Part shown: piece by piece, positions 1 through 8,916 of the stretch
Layout of the letters: each line of letters starts with the position of its first letter
Numbering within the stretch: the stretch's first letter is position 1
NCBI GenBank assembly: GCA_023249835.1
Contig: JAHFBY010000048.1
Span: forward strand, 1-8,916
Direction: 5' to 3'
DNA length: 8,916 bases
Source of the DNA: Elusimicrobiota bacterium
Lineage (GTDB): Bacteria > Elusimicrobiota > Elusimicrobia > 2-02-FULL-39-32
The notes under the pieces: model-generated
Database searches by the model: none
The model's input: the letters and a program-made list of their open reading frames with translations, nothing else
Told to the model about the DNA's origin: nothing
Translations under genes and position numbers: made by a program

Positions 1-3000
1 TTAACGGTGCAGCAGACCGCTACCCTTGACTTGCGCAGCCGATTGGGAACTGGAAACGAATTGGACGGTTTTACCGTTAATACCTTAAGCTTTTTAGATT
101 CTATCCTTACCCTGCGCGCCCAGGGCGAAGCGTGGTTTAGCGCTTTAGCGCGTAAAAATGAGTTTGAATCTGCTTTCACTAAAGCAGACAGCGCGTTTAA
201 ACAGGCGCAAAAAATTACGGACAAGGGAGTAGCTGCGCTAAACTCAGCGCAGCTTGAGTATGATCGGTTAACCACGGCGCAGTCTGACCAGAAAACGCAG
301 CAAAAGTCTTTAGATCAAATCGTTGCGGACCGAGAAAAGGAAACAGAATCGGTTCGGTCCATGCTGTTGGGAACGCGTTTGCGTTTGGGTCAAGACGGCG
401 CTGAACTCGCGCTTGACGACGTAAAAGTGGAAAATCTTCTGCAAGGACAAAACGTGGAAGTTGCGCCGGGCCAAACGCTTTCTTTATCCGGACTTAAGTC
501 TGACGCTGAAGAAACGCTCTCGCAACTGGCCCAACTACAAATCCAAATTGAGAGCCAAGGCCAGGCTCTGCAAAACAAAGAAAACGAAATTTCAGCCGCG
601 CAAGATAAAAAGAAAACCGCGGATAAGGATTGGCTTTCTGCCTATGCCGATGCTCTCAGTACCTTAAAAAAAACGTTGCCTGATTCGCAAAAACCAGAGG
701 AGGTTTTACAATCGGTTCAGTCCACTATTGATGGTTTAGTTCAAGCCGAGTCGGACAAAAATAAAGAACTGATTCAGGCGCAAGCAGCTTTGACTCAAGC
801 CGAATCCGACTTAACTTCGGCGCAACAATCTTTTATGAACAGTCAACCCGGATTGGATAGCGCGCAAACTTCCAGGGAAGACGCCCTGGGTAAATTCAAA
901 GACCGCGTTGTTTATTTACAAGATCAAGCCGCAGATTTCGCTTATCAAGTGGCCAATTTAAAACGCTATTCCACTAGTTACGGTATTTTAACGCAGGAGA
1001 CGAGCGCTTTGGAAGCGCAGGTTCAAGTCTTGATGCAGGCTATTTCTGATTGGACGGAAGATGCGGAAGACGCGGAAGACGCTTTGAACCAAAGGGTTGG
1101 AATATTCGCCTATACCGAAGACTCCTTCTCTCGACTTTTGATTTGGAACCCGCAAAGCGCTTTAAATAATCTTGAGTCCAGATTTCAAACCTTATTTCAA
1201 ACCGTGATTACGGCGTTAACGCAATTGCAAGCCAAACAAAAAGAAATTCCGGTTAAAGGTCAACTAGAAGTTTCTCTATCCAATTATCACAATTACTATG
1301 GCCTATTAAATGCACCCTCTCCCTTTACTATGTTAAAAGATCTAAATGTTACCGATCCTGCAATTAGAACTGTAATCAGTAATTGGGAAAAGAAAGGTAA
1401 TGAGTATACCAGATTTTCAGAACCTGCTGTATGGGGTGTTTTTAATGGGGAGATTAGCAGCGAAATAGGTGTTATAAGCTCTAGTTTTCGTAGTATATTC
1501 TTTTCCCTACGTCGGGACGACCCCATACTGGATACATACTATTCTAGTCCCCTAGGCAGTATACTTCAAGCCGCTGTTAAGTGTTTAAACTATACCAACG
1601 CTATGGGCATGTTGGGATGGATACCGGCTTACGTGCAAACTGCGATTGCCAACTATGCTCAATTTTTTGGCTCTGTGCCAACAAGTTTAGCGCCTCTAAT
1701 GCAAGCCGGCGGCGTTGATCCTGACAAGTATAGCCTTAACCATACGATCACCGGACAAACCTGGCAGGAGTTGAACACCGATGATGTGGCGCTGCTCCCC
1801 AACTTCATACAAAAAGCGGCAGATTGGTCCAGCGCCTTACAAACGGAACTCAGTTCCTGGCAAAGCAGTGTTGTAGCAAGCGAGAATAGTTATGCTGCGG
1901 TCTCCGCGCAGATCCAAGCAAGCCTTTCTAATGTTAAAGCCAAAGCTGTTGCCCGGCAGTCGGCCAAAGCAGCGGAGACGAGCGCCGCAGAAACAATTTC
2001 TTTGCGCAGCGCTGAAATGAAGGCTCTGCGATCGAGCTTGGCAAGCGCGGAATCGGTTTTAAGCGCGTTAAAATTGAGCCGTTCAGAGGTGGGGCAGGCA
2101 CAGGCGCGGGTGGATCAGAAGTTATCGGAAAAAGAGGTCATTTTGCAGGCGTGGGAAATTTTAAAAGATAAGGCGGCGAACCTGTTGACCTTGTCCAAAT
2201 TTCAGTTGGGGCATAACGAAGTGACCTTAACGAACAAACAGGCCCGCGCGATGGTGGATGACGGCATGGCGGAGGTTGGGGGCGAGTTCTATGGATTATC
2301 CGACTTGGATATTCCTAGCGGTGTGCGTTTTAAGGTGGACGTGGCCGAAGAGCATACCTACGCGCGCCGCAATATCAGCTACGATGGCCGGGGCCAGGTC
2401 CTGGGATACAAAGAGCTCTCATTTACCGGAAACAAAATTGATTTTCGAGGGATCGAACAAAAATGGGACTCGCTTACGAGCCTGGAAAAAGCAGGGATCT
2501 TTGCCGGCACGGAAGAGGCGCGATTGTCCGGCGCGGGTTCCTTGTCCATGCAAGAGATGATTTCACAAAAGTATGACCGTAAAGGACAACTCACTGATCA
2601 GGAAAGTAAGACGAGCGAAACCTCGCGTGAAGGATCGCAAACCCAAACCCGGACCTACAACAATGTCCTAAAAAACGCGGTCTACGACAGTTTAGGACAC
2701 ATGACCGAGTACCGCCGCACTGTAACCGAGCAAGACCCTTCTCCCACGGAAAAAGGAAAAGTTACGGTGGAGAGCACCATTGACCCAAGCGTTTACGATG
2801 AAAAGGGCCGGCTTTTAACGTCCAATGTCCTTTTTACCGAACGTATTTTGAACCTTTCCGGAATTGGTTACGCGTATGAAAAAAATTATGAAGTAAAAAC
2901 CAAGGTGGAGTCTTACAACGATCTGGACCAGGTAAAACGCCAACTGCGCGTCACGACTGATTTTGATCCCATCACCAATGTTGCGGGCAAAGTGACCGTT

Positions 3001-6000
3001 GAAACGACTTTAAAAGATAACCGTTACAACGGACAAGGGCAGTTGGTTTCAAGCAAAATAAAGACCATCGAAACTACTAAGGCTGATTTGGATAAAGTAT
3101 CCTCTCCTAAACTAGCCGCGGGCAAATCGAGCGTAAACGAAACTTGGGGATACCTCTACAACGCTTTGGGCCAGGCTGTACATTACATTAAGCTTTATAA
3201 GGATAAGGACAAGCTGGTGCGCGAAGAAACGCAACTGGAATATGATATTTCGGGAAAAGTCTCTAATTCTAAAGTTAAAATGACCGAGTCTGTTGCCGGC
3301 GGTTCAAACTTGGGGATTTTTTATCAGACCCGGGAAATTGAAACTTACGGTTTTGTTTATAACGCTTCCGGACAAGCGATCCGGCAAACTCGCAAGACTA
3401 CAAGCGGCGAGAAAGTGGTTACTGAAGAGAGCGCGGAGGATATGCTCTACGATTCCGCTGCCCGGCTGCTCTATTCTAAAGACAGGGTTACTGAAAGTAC
3501 CGGCGGCGTAGGACAGCCCAAAAGTTACGTTACTGCGCTCACTATCCATTCTTATGATGGAGAAAATCGCATTTTGCGCCAAACCCGCGCGACGGACGAC
3601 GAAGGCAAGCGCACGGTTGAGTCCAACTTCAAAACCGATGACTTTGAGTACGACGGGCAAGGACGGGTAATAAAACAGGTTTTTCAAGTGAGAGAACGGT
3701 CCCTTGACGTTTTGGGCGCAGAAACACAGGGATATCAGAAAGATTATTTAGTAGAAACTAGTATCCACGCTTACGACGCCGCGGACCAAGTGTTAAGTTC
3801 TACGCGCAAAGAAATTGAAACCGTATCCGGCGCGGTAGTCACTGAAGAGAACCTTTTCAGTTACGGCATTTCCGGCCGGTTGCTGGAAAGTTCTACCGTG
3901 CGCCGGGAAGAGGCCACTGGCAAGACCGCGACTTCTGTGACCATGGCGCCGGTTTCCGGATTTAACGGAGCAGGGCAAATGACGAACTTTGTGACGGTGA
4001 GTTTTGAAGGGGACAGTTTGGAACTGTTAACCGCTAGGTCAGGCGGGTTGTCTTCTGAAAAGCGGAGCTGGTCAGACCTTACGGCAAAAGAAAAGAAGGC
4101 GTTTATTAACGGGGACATGAAACAGCGGCTGCAAAGCACCGTTATTTTAACCTTTATGGACGAGGTTTCTTACGACGTTAAAAATCGTATGCAAGGGTGG
4201 GTGAGCCAGGCGCACGTTTATGGACCCGCGACCGTAGGTTTGGAACGGGTGTTAACGCAATCTTACGGCGCTTTAGGATTGGGTTCCTCTGGCATGGACG
4301 AGGCTGTTTCTTTGTTCGATCAAAGCTTGGGCAATGCCGCCTTGATTTTTTCTGACGGACATGAAGTTTTAGCAACGGATTTAAGCGCGGAAGAAAAGAG
4401 CTTGTTGGCCCGTTTAGGAATGGGGCTAGAGGGTTCCGGATCCATTTTGCGCGATGAAAAGATCAGCGATCTCAAAATTCGTATGGCGCTGGACAATCTC
4501 ACGGCCTCGCTGCGCGTGCGTACAAGTTACGACGCTTTAGGCCGGGCGGATAGTTACGACGAGGTAACTTTGGACGGCGGACAGTCTGTTTTTAACGGTC
4601 AATACGTTTCCTTAAAAGCAGGGAACATAACGCTCGATGTTTTGGATGATGTGTGGGGAAGTTTGGGATACTCTAGCAGCGTTAATAAAAAAGACGCGCT
4701 ATTTTTGCCTAACGTTTATGCCTCTTGGACCCGTATGGAACAGATGCGCTACAACGCTTCCGGAGATTTGGAAACCTGGAGCCAAACCAAACGGGAACTG
4801 CAGTTAAAGGTAAAAGATCTGAACGCAGAGCCTAAAAACAGTCAATTGGAACTCTCGGTAAATAGGGTGAGCACTAACTCCCGAGAAGAAACGGTTAAAG
4901 ACGCGCTTGGCCGCGAAGTAGCAGTGCGGGAGTTGAGCACGGGATCGAACGGCGAAGCGAGCCGTACCTGGATGTTTTTCCGCTATGACGGCCAGAGCCG
5001 GGCAGTAGAATCTTTGCGCTTGAGCGGGGAGATCGCAGAAGGGAAAACCGATTGGAGTTCGGAGCTGACGCAAGTTAAAGAGTTCGTGCACTTGCAAAAT
5101 CAGGACCTCTACGGCGATATTCGCGTGGAGCGGACCAACAAAGTGCAGTTGGGAGAATCTTTAGTAGAAATGACTGCAGGCGGGCTCAAGGATTTTGTGG
5201 AGAAAGAGTTCGCTGATTTTGCGTTGGGTAAAACCGCAGCTTTTGCTAAAAGCGCGGAAAGCAAAACCACGGTTGAAACCACGCGCTTTGAATATGATAC
5301 CGACTCGGTTCCGCCGCGCATAGCTAAAAGTGTGACCGCGCGCCAGGGCGAAACCGGGCCCGCGAGCGCAGAAGAGACGCTCTACTTCTATCGCATGGCC
5401 GGAGACCCAAAACCCACCGAAACCCGCACGCGCAACGTTAAAAATGCGACTCTGGCTGGAGGCGAAGCACTCTCGTCCTTTAGGGTGGAAAGCTATTGGA
5501 CGCCCGATCCAAGTGATCAGACGACTTGGGAAGACTCTATTTTAAGTTATAACAGCCAAGGACTGTTGTCTGAGAGCCGAGTTGCCAAGATTGACGAGCA
5601 GGGAGTGGAGTCCGCGGAGAACACGCAGTATTATTATTCCGGGGGTAAAGTGAGCCGCACGGTTAAAGAGAGCATGACCAATTTCACTTTCGCTTTTGGC
5701 TATTCCGCAGCGGTTAATCCGGGAGTGCCTGGGGATTTCCGCGTCTATGCGGGCGGGGGTCAAGTTACGCGCACTTCGAGCTGGTTTAATTACTCAGGCC
5801 GTCAGCTCAGCAGTTCCTATGTGTTGACCGGGAAACCCGAAGGGTTTACCGCGGCAGAGAAAAATATTTTTCGCTATGATGGCCAGGACCGCGTGAGTTA
5901 TTCGGAGAACATTTCTTTGGAAGGGGTTCCGGCAGGGACTGACTTGAGCGCATTTGATTTTGATTCCGCGGCTTTTGCGCGCACAAACACGGTGCGGGAC

Positions 6001-8916
6001 GGCTACCGTTACTACGAGTCAGGTCCGCACACGGGACTGGCAGAATCCTACCGTGAAACAACGCAAAGTTCTGCCACGAATGATAAATTGACTATCCGCA
6101 CCGTAAGCGACATTGTTTACGATGACTTGGACAGGATTCAGTCGAGCCTTAGCGTGGAACAGGACTTTGTTCTGGAATCAGGAACGTTGCGCGCAGTTTC
6201 AGTTTCTCGGACGGTTCAAATGCGAGCTGGAAGTTTCGGTAAAGAAGGTTACGATATTTTTGGGCGCATGCAAAATTTGAACCGCGTGACCCAAGAGGGC
6301 GAGATGGTTTATACCGAAGAGATTGAAAACTATTTTTCCGCGGTGGACGGGCGGGTGGTTTCCTCCTATATTTTACATTCTGACCGCGACGCTGCGGGCG
6401 GAGAACTTTGGAGACGGGACTACAGCGAAGAGATGGTTTATTTAGAGTTTGATCTGCCGTATGGGCGGGTAAAAAGTTATAAACAGACCTTGGTGGAAGA
6501 AGGCAAGAAAACCGTTGAAGTGGTGGATAGCGTTTATGACGCTAAAGGCCGTAAAATACAAATCCAGTCTAACCGCACTGAGGCTGGGTCGCGCGCAATT
6601 CGAACCTTAACGGAAGTGACTGGTTTTGACTCTTTAGGCCGTTCGGCAAGCTATAAGCGCACAATTGTGGATCAGGGCAAAGTGACTACGGAATTGACCG
6701 ACGGAATCGTTTATGACGATCAGAGCCGGGTAAAAGAAAGCCGCACGCAAAGTACGGAGAAAGATATTTTGGGTAACGGCGCTGTTTTAAACCATACCGC
6801 CGAGCAAGTGATGAGCCAGCGTTATGACGATTATGGGCGCGTTACTGATTTTACGAAGGTCACCACTCAGGGGGAAAGCAGTATTCAAATTACGGAGCAG
6901 GGCTCCGCCCTCCGCTATGACGCGCAAAACCGGATGATCCATCAGGAGTCGAGTTTTTCGGAACAAGACGATTCTGGATTGCTTTATAAGAAAAGTTATC
7001 AGGTGACCACGGATTTCACGGCTTATAATTCCCAAGGACAAGCCTTGTCGTGGACTAAGGTCACGAAAGAAAATAACCGGGTTTCGGAAGAGCGCAGCAC
7101 GGCAGGCTACGACGCGTTGGGCCGGATGGTGCAAAGCGCCTCTAACATCCACGAACGGGGCTATAACGCCGACGGTTCTTTAGGAATAGAGCATTCTTAC
7201 AGCGTAGAAAGCCTGCTTGCGTACGACGATTTAGGTAGGATAACGCAGAGCGCGCGAACCACGCGCGACGGGGAAAAAGTAAGCGTGGAAGAGTCCGTCC
7301 AGCTCAACTATGATTTAAGCGGACGATTAATGGATTCTACTTACCGCACCCAAGAGCTAGACCACAGCGTTGTAACGCGCACGCAAACCTCTTGGAACAG
7401 TTTGGGCCAAGTGAGCGGACTGGTTCGCACTGCTTGGGAAAACAACGATCTCTACAAGAGCGTGGAAGAAGTTTCCGGGCTCACATACGACTCACAGGGC
7501 CGCGAGCTTTCCCGCGCCACTAAAATTACGGAGAGCGCGGTTTCGTTTCCACAGGACGAGAGTGCCAGTCTTGGCCTGGCCTCCAGAGGGTTAAATAAAA
7601 GTTCCCTGGCGTGGATGAAAAACATCACTTACAATGCCCTGGGCCAAACCGCGTCGTATGACCGCACGACCCAATATTTGGACGAAAAAGGCGCTGCGTA
7701 TAAGCAGATGTCGGAGACTGTATCGGCCTTGAGTTACGACCTCTTAAGCCGGAACTTAGCTTCGCAAACGCTTAGCCGGGAATACCGCAAAGAAGCAGAT
7801 AATAGTTTTACGCTGAGCGGAGTGGAACGGAAGACGCAAAGCAACGTGTTAAGTTATAATGCCCTGGGTCAAGCGCTGCGCACGAACCGGTTGACGCAAA
7901 CTATTGTCTTGGGAACGTTAATCCGCAGCTTTAAAGAAAGCGCGCTGGAGGACAATGGCTATGACGATCAAGGGCGGATTCGTTCCTCCAGCGCGCAAAA
8001 CGAAGAGAGGAGCGCGGACGGAAGTTTGCTCTCGCTTACCCAAGTAACAACCACGGATCAAAAATACAATTCGGCAAACCAAACTTCAAGTTACAAACGC
8101 ACGAGCGTAGACGGGAGCAAGACCACGGAAGAGAGCATCTTAAACGAATTGCGGTACGATGTTTGGGGACGGTTAACCTATCAGTTGAGTGAAATTCACG
8201 AGTATGGCCAAGACGGGAACTTTGTGCTGGACCACACTTATCGCCAGAGTTCCGAAACCCTTTCTTATGATGATCAAGACCGCGCGTCCGGTTTCCGGCA
8301 GAGCAGTTTAGACGGCAGCCGGTTCAGCATAAGTTTAACGCAATCCGCGCTTTACGATAATCAGGGGCGGATGCTAACCTATAAGAAGATCACAACGCAA
8401 GATGATCAAGTGATGGAAGAGCAGACCCTTACGGACAATGTTTATGATGTTTTGGGGAGGCTGCTGCAAAGCTGGGTGAAGAGCACGGAGCGAAGTTTGA
8501 CCGGCAGCGCGCACTCTAAGACTCAAGAAATTTTAACGCAAAATTTAAAGTTTGACGGGCAAGGGCGCGCGCTGCTCATGGAGCGGCAAACCAAGGAACT
8601 CGATTCCGCTGGCGCAGTGGTAAAACTGACGACGGAGAAATCGAGCGCAGAAACGCAATATAACGGTTTAGGTCAAGGGATCCTCACCGCAACTCAAATC
8701 ACGGAACAAAGCGCAGATACCAAAAGTTTAAACCACAGCTACAGCGTTATCATGGAAAACAGCGCCTATGACAATCGCGGGTTAGCCGCCCAATATAAGC
8801 GCACCACAACCGATAACAAAAAAAAGACCGTGGAGCAGACTTTAGCAGATCAAGTTTATGACGCTAAGGGGCGGTTGTATTCTAACCGGTTGTCGGTGCA
8901 AGAGTTGGTCGCGGAC
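1..8916 (+). CDS. Giant YD/RHS-like repeat protein with N-terminal-side coiled coils; partial at both ends
   Basis: Frame +1 is open across the whole window, giving 2,972 codons without a stop; chance does not produce this. Start and stop both lie outside, so the gene exceeds 8.9 kb. Domain order in window residues: helical/coiled coil about 40-370 with a beta-like break at 124-164; AT-rich aromatic block 421-567; second helix 608-735; a short mixed linker 736-793; YD-type repeats from 794 to the end. The repeats match the YDxxGR signature of the YD/RHS family, which builds beta-strand shells or filaments in secreted and surface proteins. The usual family unit is about 20 residues; here steps are mostly 28-42. 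No RHS core domain, autoproteolysis site, toxin tip, signal peptide or membrane anchor is visible. Only one Cys (C528) occurs, which suits an exported protein. I infer a surface or secreted structural protein or adhesin; the exact function is unknown. Internal ATG codons, such as that at 361, are not credible starts because coding character continues upstream. Confidence 0.95.
118..1107 (+). other. Coiled-coil/helical region I (residues about 40-369)
   Basis: The translation is dominated by Ala, Gln, Glu, Lys, Ser and Leu with very few Pro or Gly, and hydrophobic residues recur at heptad-like spacing, for example in LSQLAQLQIQIES (about 173-185) and SALEAQVQVLMQAI (about 335-348). This is the pattern of long alpha-helical coiled coil. 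Residues about 124-164 interrupt it with Gly, Val and polar residues that look like beta strands or a loop before the helix resumes, which could be the turn of an antiparallel hairpin. Such regions commonly serve as stalks or oligomerisation segments in large surface proteins. The call rests on composition by eye, not on a coiled-coil score, and the borders are approximate. Confidence 0.7.
1057..1080 (+). repeat. Short tandem acidic repeat (EDA/AED)
   Basis: A 9-base unit close to gaagacgcg occurs nearly three times in tandem, encoding EDAEDAED at residues 353-360 inside the first helical region. It is a small in-frame expansion that adds a strongly acidic patch just after Trp351. It could be a slippage-prone site that changes length in steps of three codons without breaking the frame. 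Confidence 0.6.
1261..1700 (+). other. AT-rich block of unusual codon and residue use within the giant gene (residues about 421-567)
   Basis: The reading frame continues, but base composition changes. The lines from 1321 to 1500 count out at about 33-38% GC, whereas a line such as 2041-2100 is about 55%. Codons that are scarce elsewhere (ATA, AGA, CTA, AGT) cluster here, and six ATA codons fall between 1441 and 1623. The peptide is rich in Tyr, Phe, Trp, Ile and Pro, unlike the Ala/Gln-rich helices on both sides, and it carries the only Cys of the segment (C528). It looks like a globular insert between two coiled coils. A hydrophobic stretch at about 534-557 (containing GMLGWIPAYV) is more likely a buried or amphipathic helix than a membrane span, because it includes polar residues. 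I do not recognise the family. Recent acquisition, or a slower or differently constrained patch, are both possible. The edges are approximate. Confidence 0.6.
1822..2205 (+). other. Coiled-coil/helical region II (residues about 608-735)
   Basis: This Ala/Ser/Glu/Gln/Lys-rich stretch has no Pro or Gly over most of its length until about residue 694. Regularly spaced hydrophobics and small residues (for example SAEMKALRSSLASAESVLSA at about 670-689) indicate one long helix or a helical hairpin. It is the last helical segment before the YD repeats start, joined by a mixed linker at 736-793, and is probably a stalk or neck between the globular insert and the beta-repeat part. The judgement is by eye from composition. 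Confidence 0.65.
2380..3978 (+). repeat. YD-repeat array I (residues 794-1326, about 15 units)
   Basis: Motif first residues fall at 794, 858, 895, 932, 972, 1009, 1053, 1081, 1120, 1150, 1185, 1217, 1259, 1288 and 1321. Examples are YDSLGH, YDEKGR, YNGQGQ, YNALGQ, YDISGK, YDGQGR and FNGAGQ. After the wide first gap (64), steps are 28-44 residues. From 1053 onward they alternate 28, 39, 30, 35, 32, 42, 29, 33. Between motifs the chain reads as two polar beta strands joined by a turn, often containing a Gly/Lys turn followed by Thr/Val/Glu (for example GEKVVTEES at 1136-1144). The repeats are recognisable at protein level but diverged in DNA, so the array is old. In YD/RHS proteins such units stack into a continuous beta sheet; the longer unit here implies longer strands or loops. 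Confidence 0.85.
3979..6117 (+). other. Degenerate YD region with inserts (residues about 1327-2039)
   Basis: YD motifs become sparse or imperfect here. Clear ones are YDVKNR (1391), YDALGR (1510), YDGQSR (1662) and YDGQDR (1959). Weaker ones are YGALGL (1422), YNASGD (1584), KDALGR (1633), YDTDSV (1765), YNSQGL (1850), YSGGKV (1879) and FNYSGR (1929). Gaps reach 70-88 residues and hold inserted segments that look partly helical, including LTAKEK (1360-1365) and LSAEEK (1461-1466 region). Polar beta-strand character persists between the inserts, so I read this as the same repeat fold interrupted by loops or small domains rather than as a new domain. No catalytic motif was recognised. It separates the two regular arrays and may form a bulge, joint or binding face. 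Confidence 0.6.
6118..8916 (+). repeat. YD-repeat array II (residues 2040-2972, 28 units, continues past the window)
   Basis: Motif positions: 2040, 2084, about 2112, 2150, 2179, 2209, 2238, 2275, 2306, 2342, 2370, 2408, 2437, 2465, 2496, 2544, 2579, 2619, 2654, 2689, 2719, 2757, 2785, 2815, 2851, 2887, 2923 and 2954. Most are YDxxGR; a minority are YNxxGQ or WNxxGQ. From 2209 the steps run 29, 37, 31, 36, 28, 38, 29, a short/long alternation. The short step has a common form: about five residues after the motif comes SYKRT or a variant, then a D/G/K turn, then TTEE-like residues leading to the next Tyr. Long steps carry an extra loop often ending in H-S/T-Y or similar. YNALGQ at 2544 and 2619 is encoded by nearly the same 18 bases (16 of 18), a hint of local duplication. 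No C-terminal cap or RHS core appears before the window ends. Confidence 0.9.

Noticed and set aside
361..363. ATG as a possible start of the large gene
   Set aside because: The same frame upstream continues the helical Ala/Gln/Lys-rich pattern to the first base of the window, so this ATG is internal.
1600..1671. Transmembrane helix in the AT-rich block
   Set aside because: The hydrophobic stretch at residues 534-557 contains Asn, Gln, Tyr and Pro and is flanked by soluble-looking sequence, so a buried or amphipathic helix is more likely.
2258..2560. 100-codon open frame on the + strand in another frame
   Set aside because: It overlaps the giant frame across the linker and first YD units; its Arg/Trp/Pro-rich, low-complexity product is typical of an out-of-frame read.
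3304..3687. 127-codon open frame on the minus strand
   Set aside because: It lies fully antisense to the giant frame inside a clear YD array, shows no recognisable motif, and is explained by the codon bias of the + strand gene.
6787..7152. 121-codon open frame on the minus strand
   Set aside because: It is antisense to well-ordered YD repeats at residues 2263-2384; its periodic residues mirror the repeat, and there is no independent coding evidence.
6118..8916. CRISPR array or DNA satellite
   Set aside because: The periodicity is in the protein (YDxxGR), with variable spacing and diverged codons; there are no identical DNA repeats with unique spacers of constant length.
2380..8916. RHS polymorphic toxin
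   Set aside because: The YD motif is shared, but no RHS core, autocleavage motif, variable toxin tip or downstream immunity gene is in view. It cannot be excluded beyond the window.

Overview
The window lies entirely inside one very large protein-coding gene. Frame +1 is open from the first base to the last: 2,972 codons with no stop, and neither the true start nor the true stop is in view. No other gene, RNA gene, mobile element, promoter or terminator is supported. The shorter open frames on both strands are shadows of this gene.

The predicted protein segment has a clear layout. Residues about 40-370 are Ala/Gln/Glu/Lys-rich and mostly helical, probably coiled coil, with one short beta-like break. 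Residues about 421-567 form an AT-richer, more hydrophobic and aromatic block whose codon use differs from the rest. Residues about 608-735 are a second long helix or coiled coil. From about residue 794 to the end of the window the protein is a long array of diverged YD/RHS-like repeats (YDxxGR and variants), with roughly 55 recognisable or degenerate units. A first regular array covers residues 794-1326, a degenerate stretch with inserts covers 1327-2039, and a second regular array covers 2040-2972 and runs off the window.

Two features of the repeats stand out. First, the Asp and Arg of the YDxxGR motif co-vary: when D becomes N, R becomes Q. Second, repeat spacing often alternates between short (28-32 residues) and long (35-42 residues) steps, giving a superunit of about 67 residues. 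The whole 2,972-residue segment contains only one cysteine, and it lies in the AT-rich block. This suggests an exported or cell-surface fibre-like protein, but no signal peptide or anchor is in view to prove it.

Organism: a bacterium with mid-range GC (about 50% in the lines inspected, dropping to about 35% in the odd block). Giant genes of this kind, with coiled coils and divergent YD repeats, are known from candidate phyla such as Omnitrophota (OP3). That placement is an inference from general knowledge and is weak. Planctomycetota, Chloroflexota or other bacteria with giant surface proteins remain possible.
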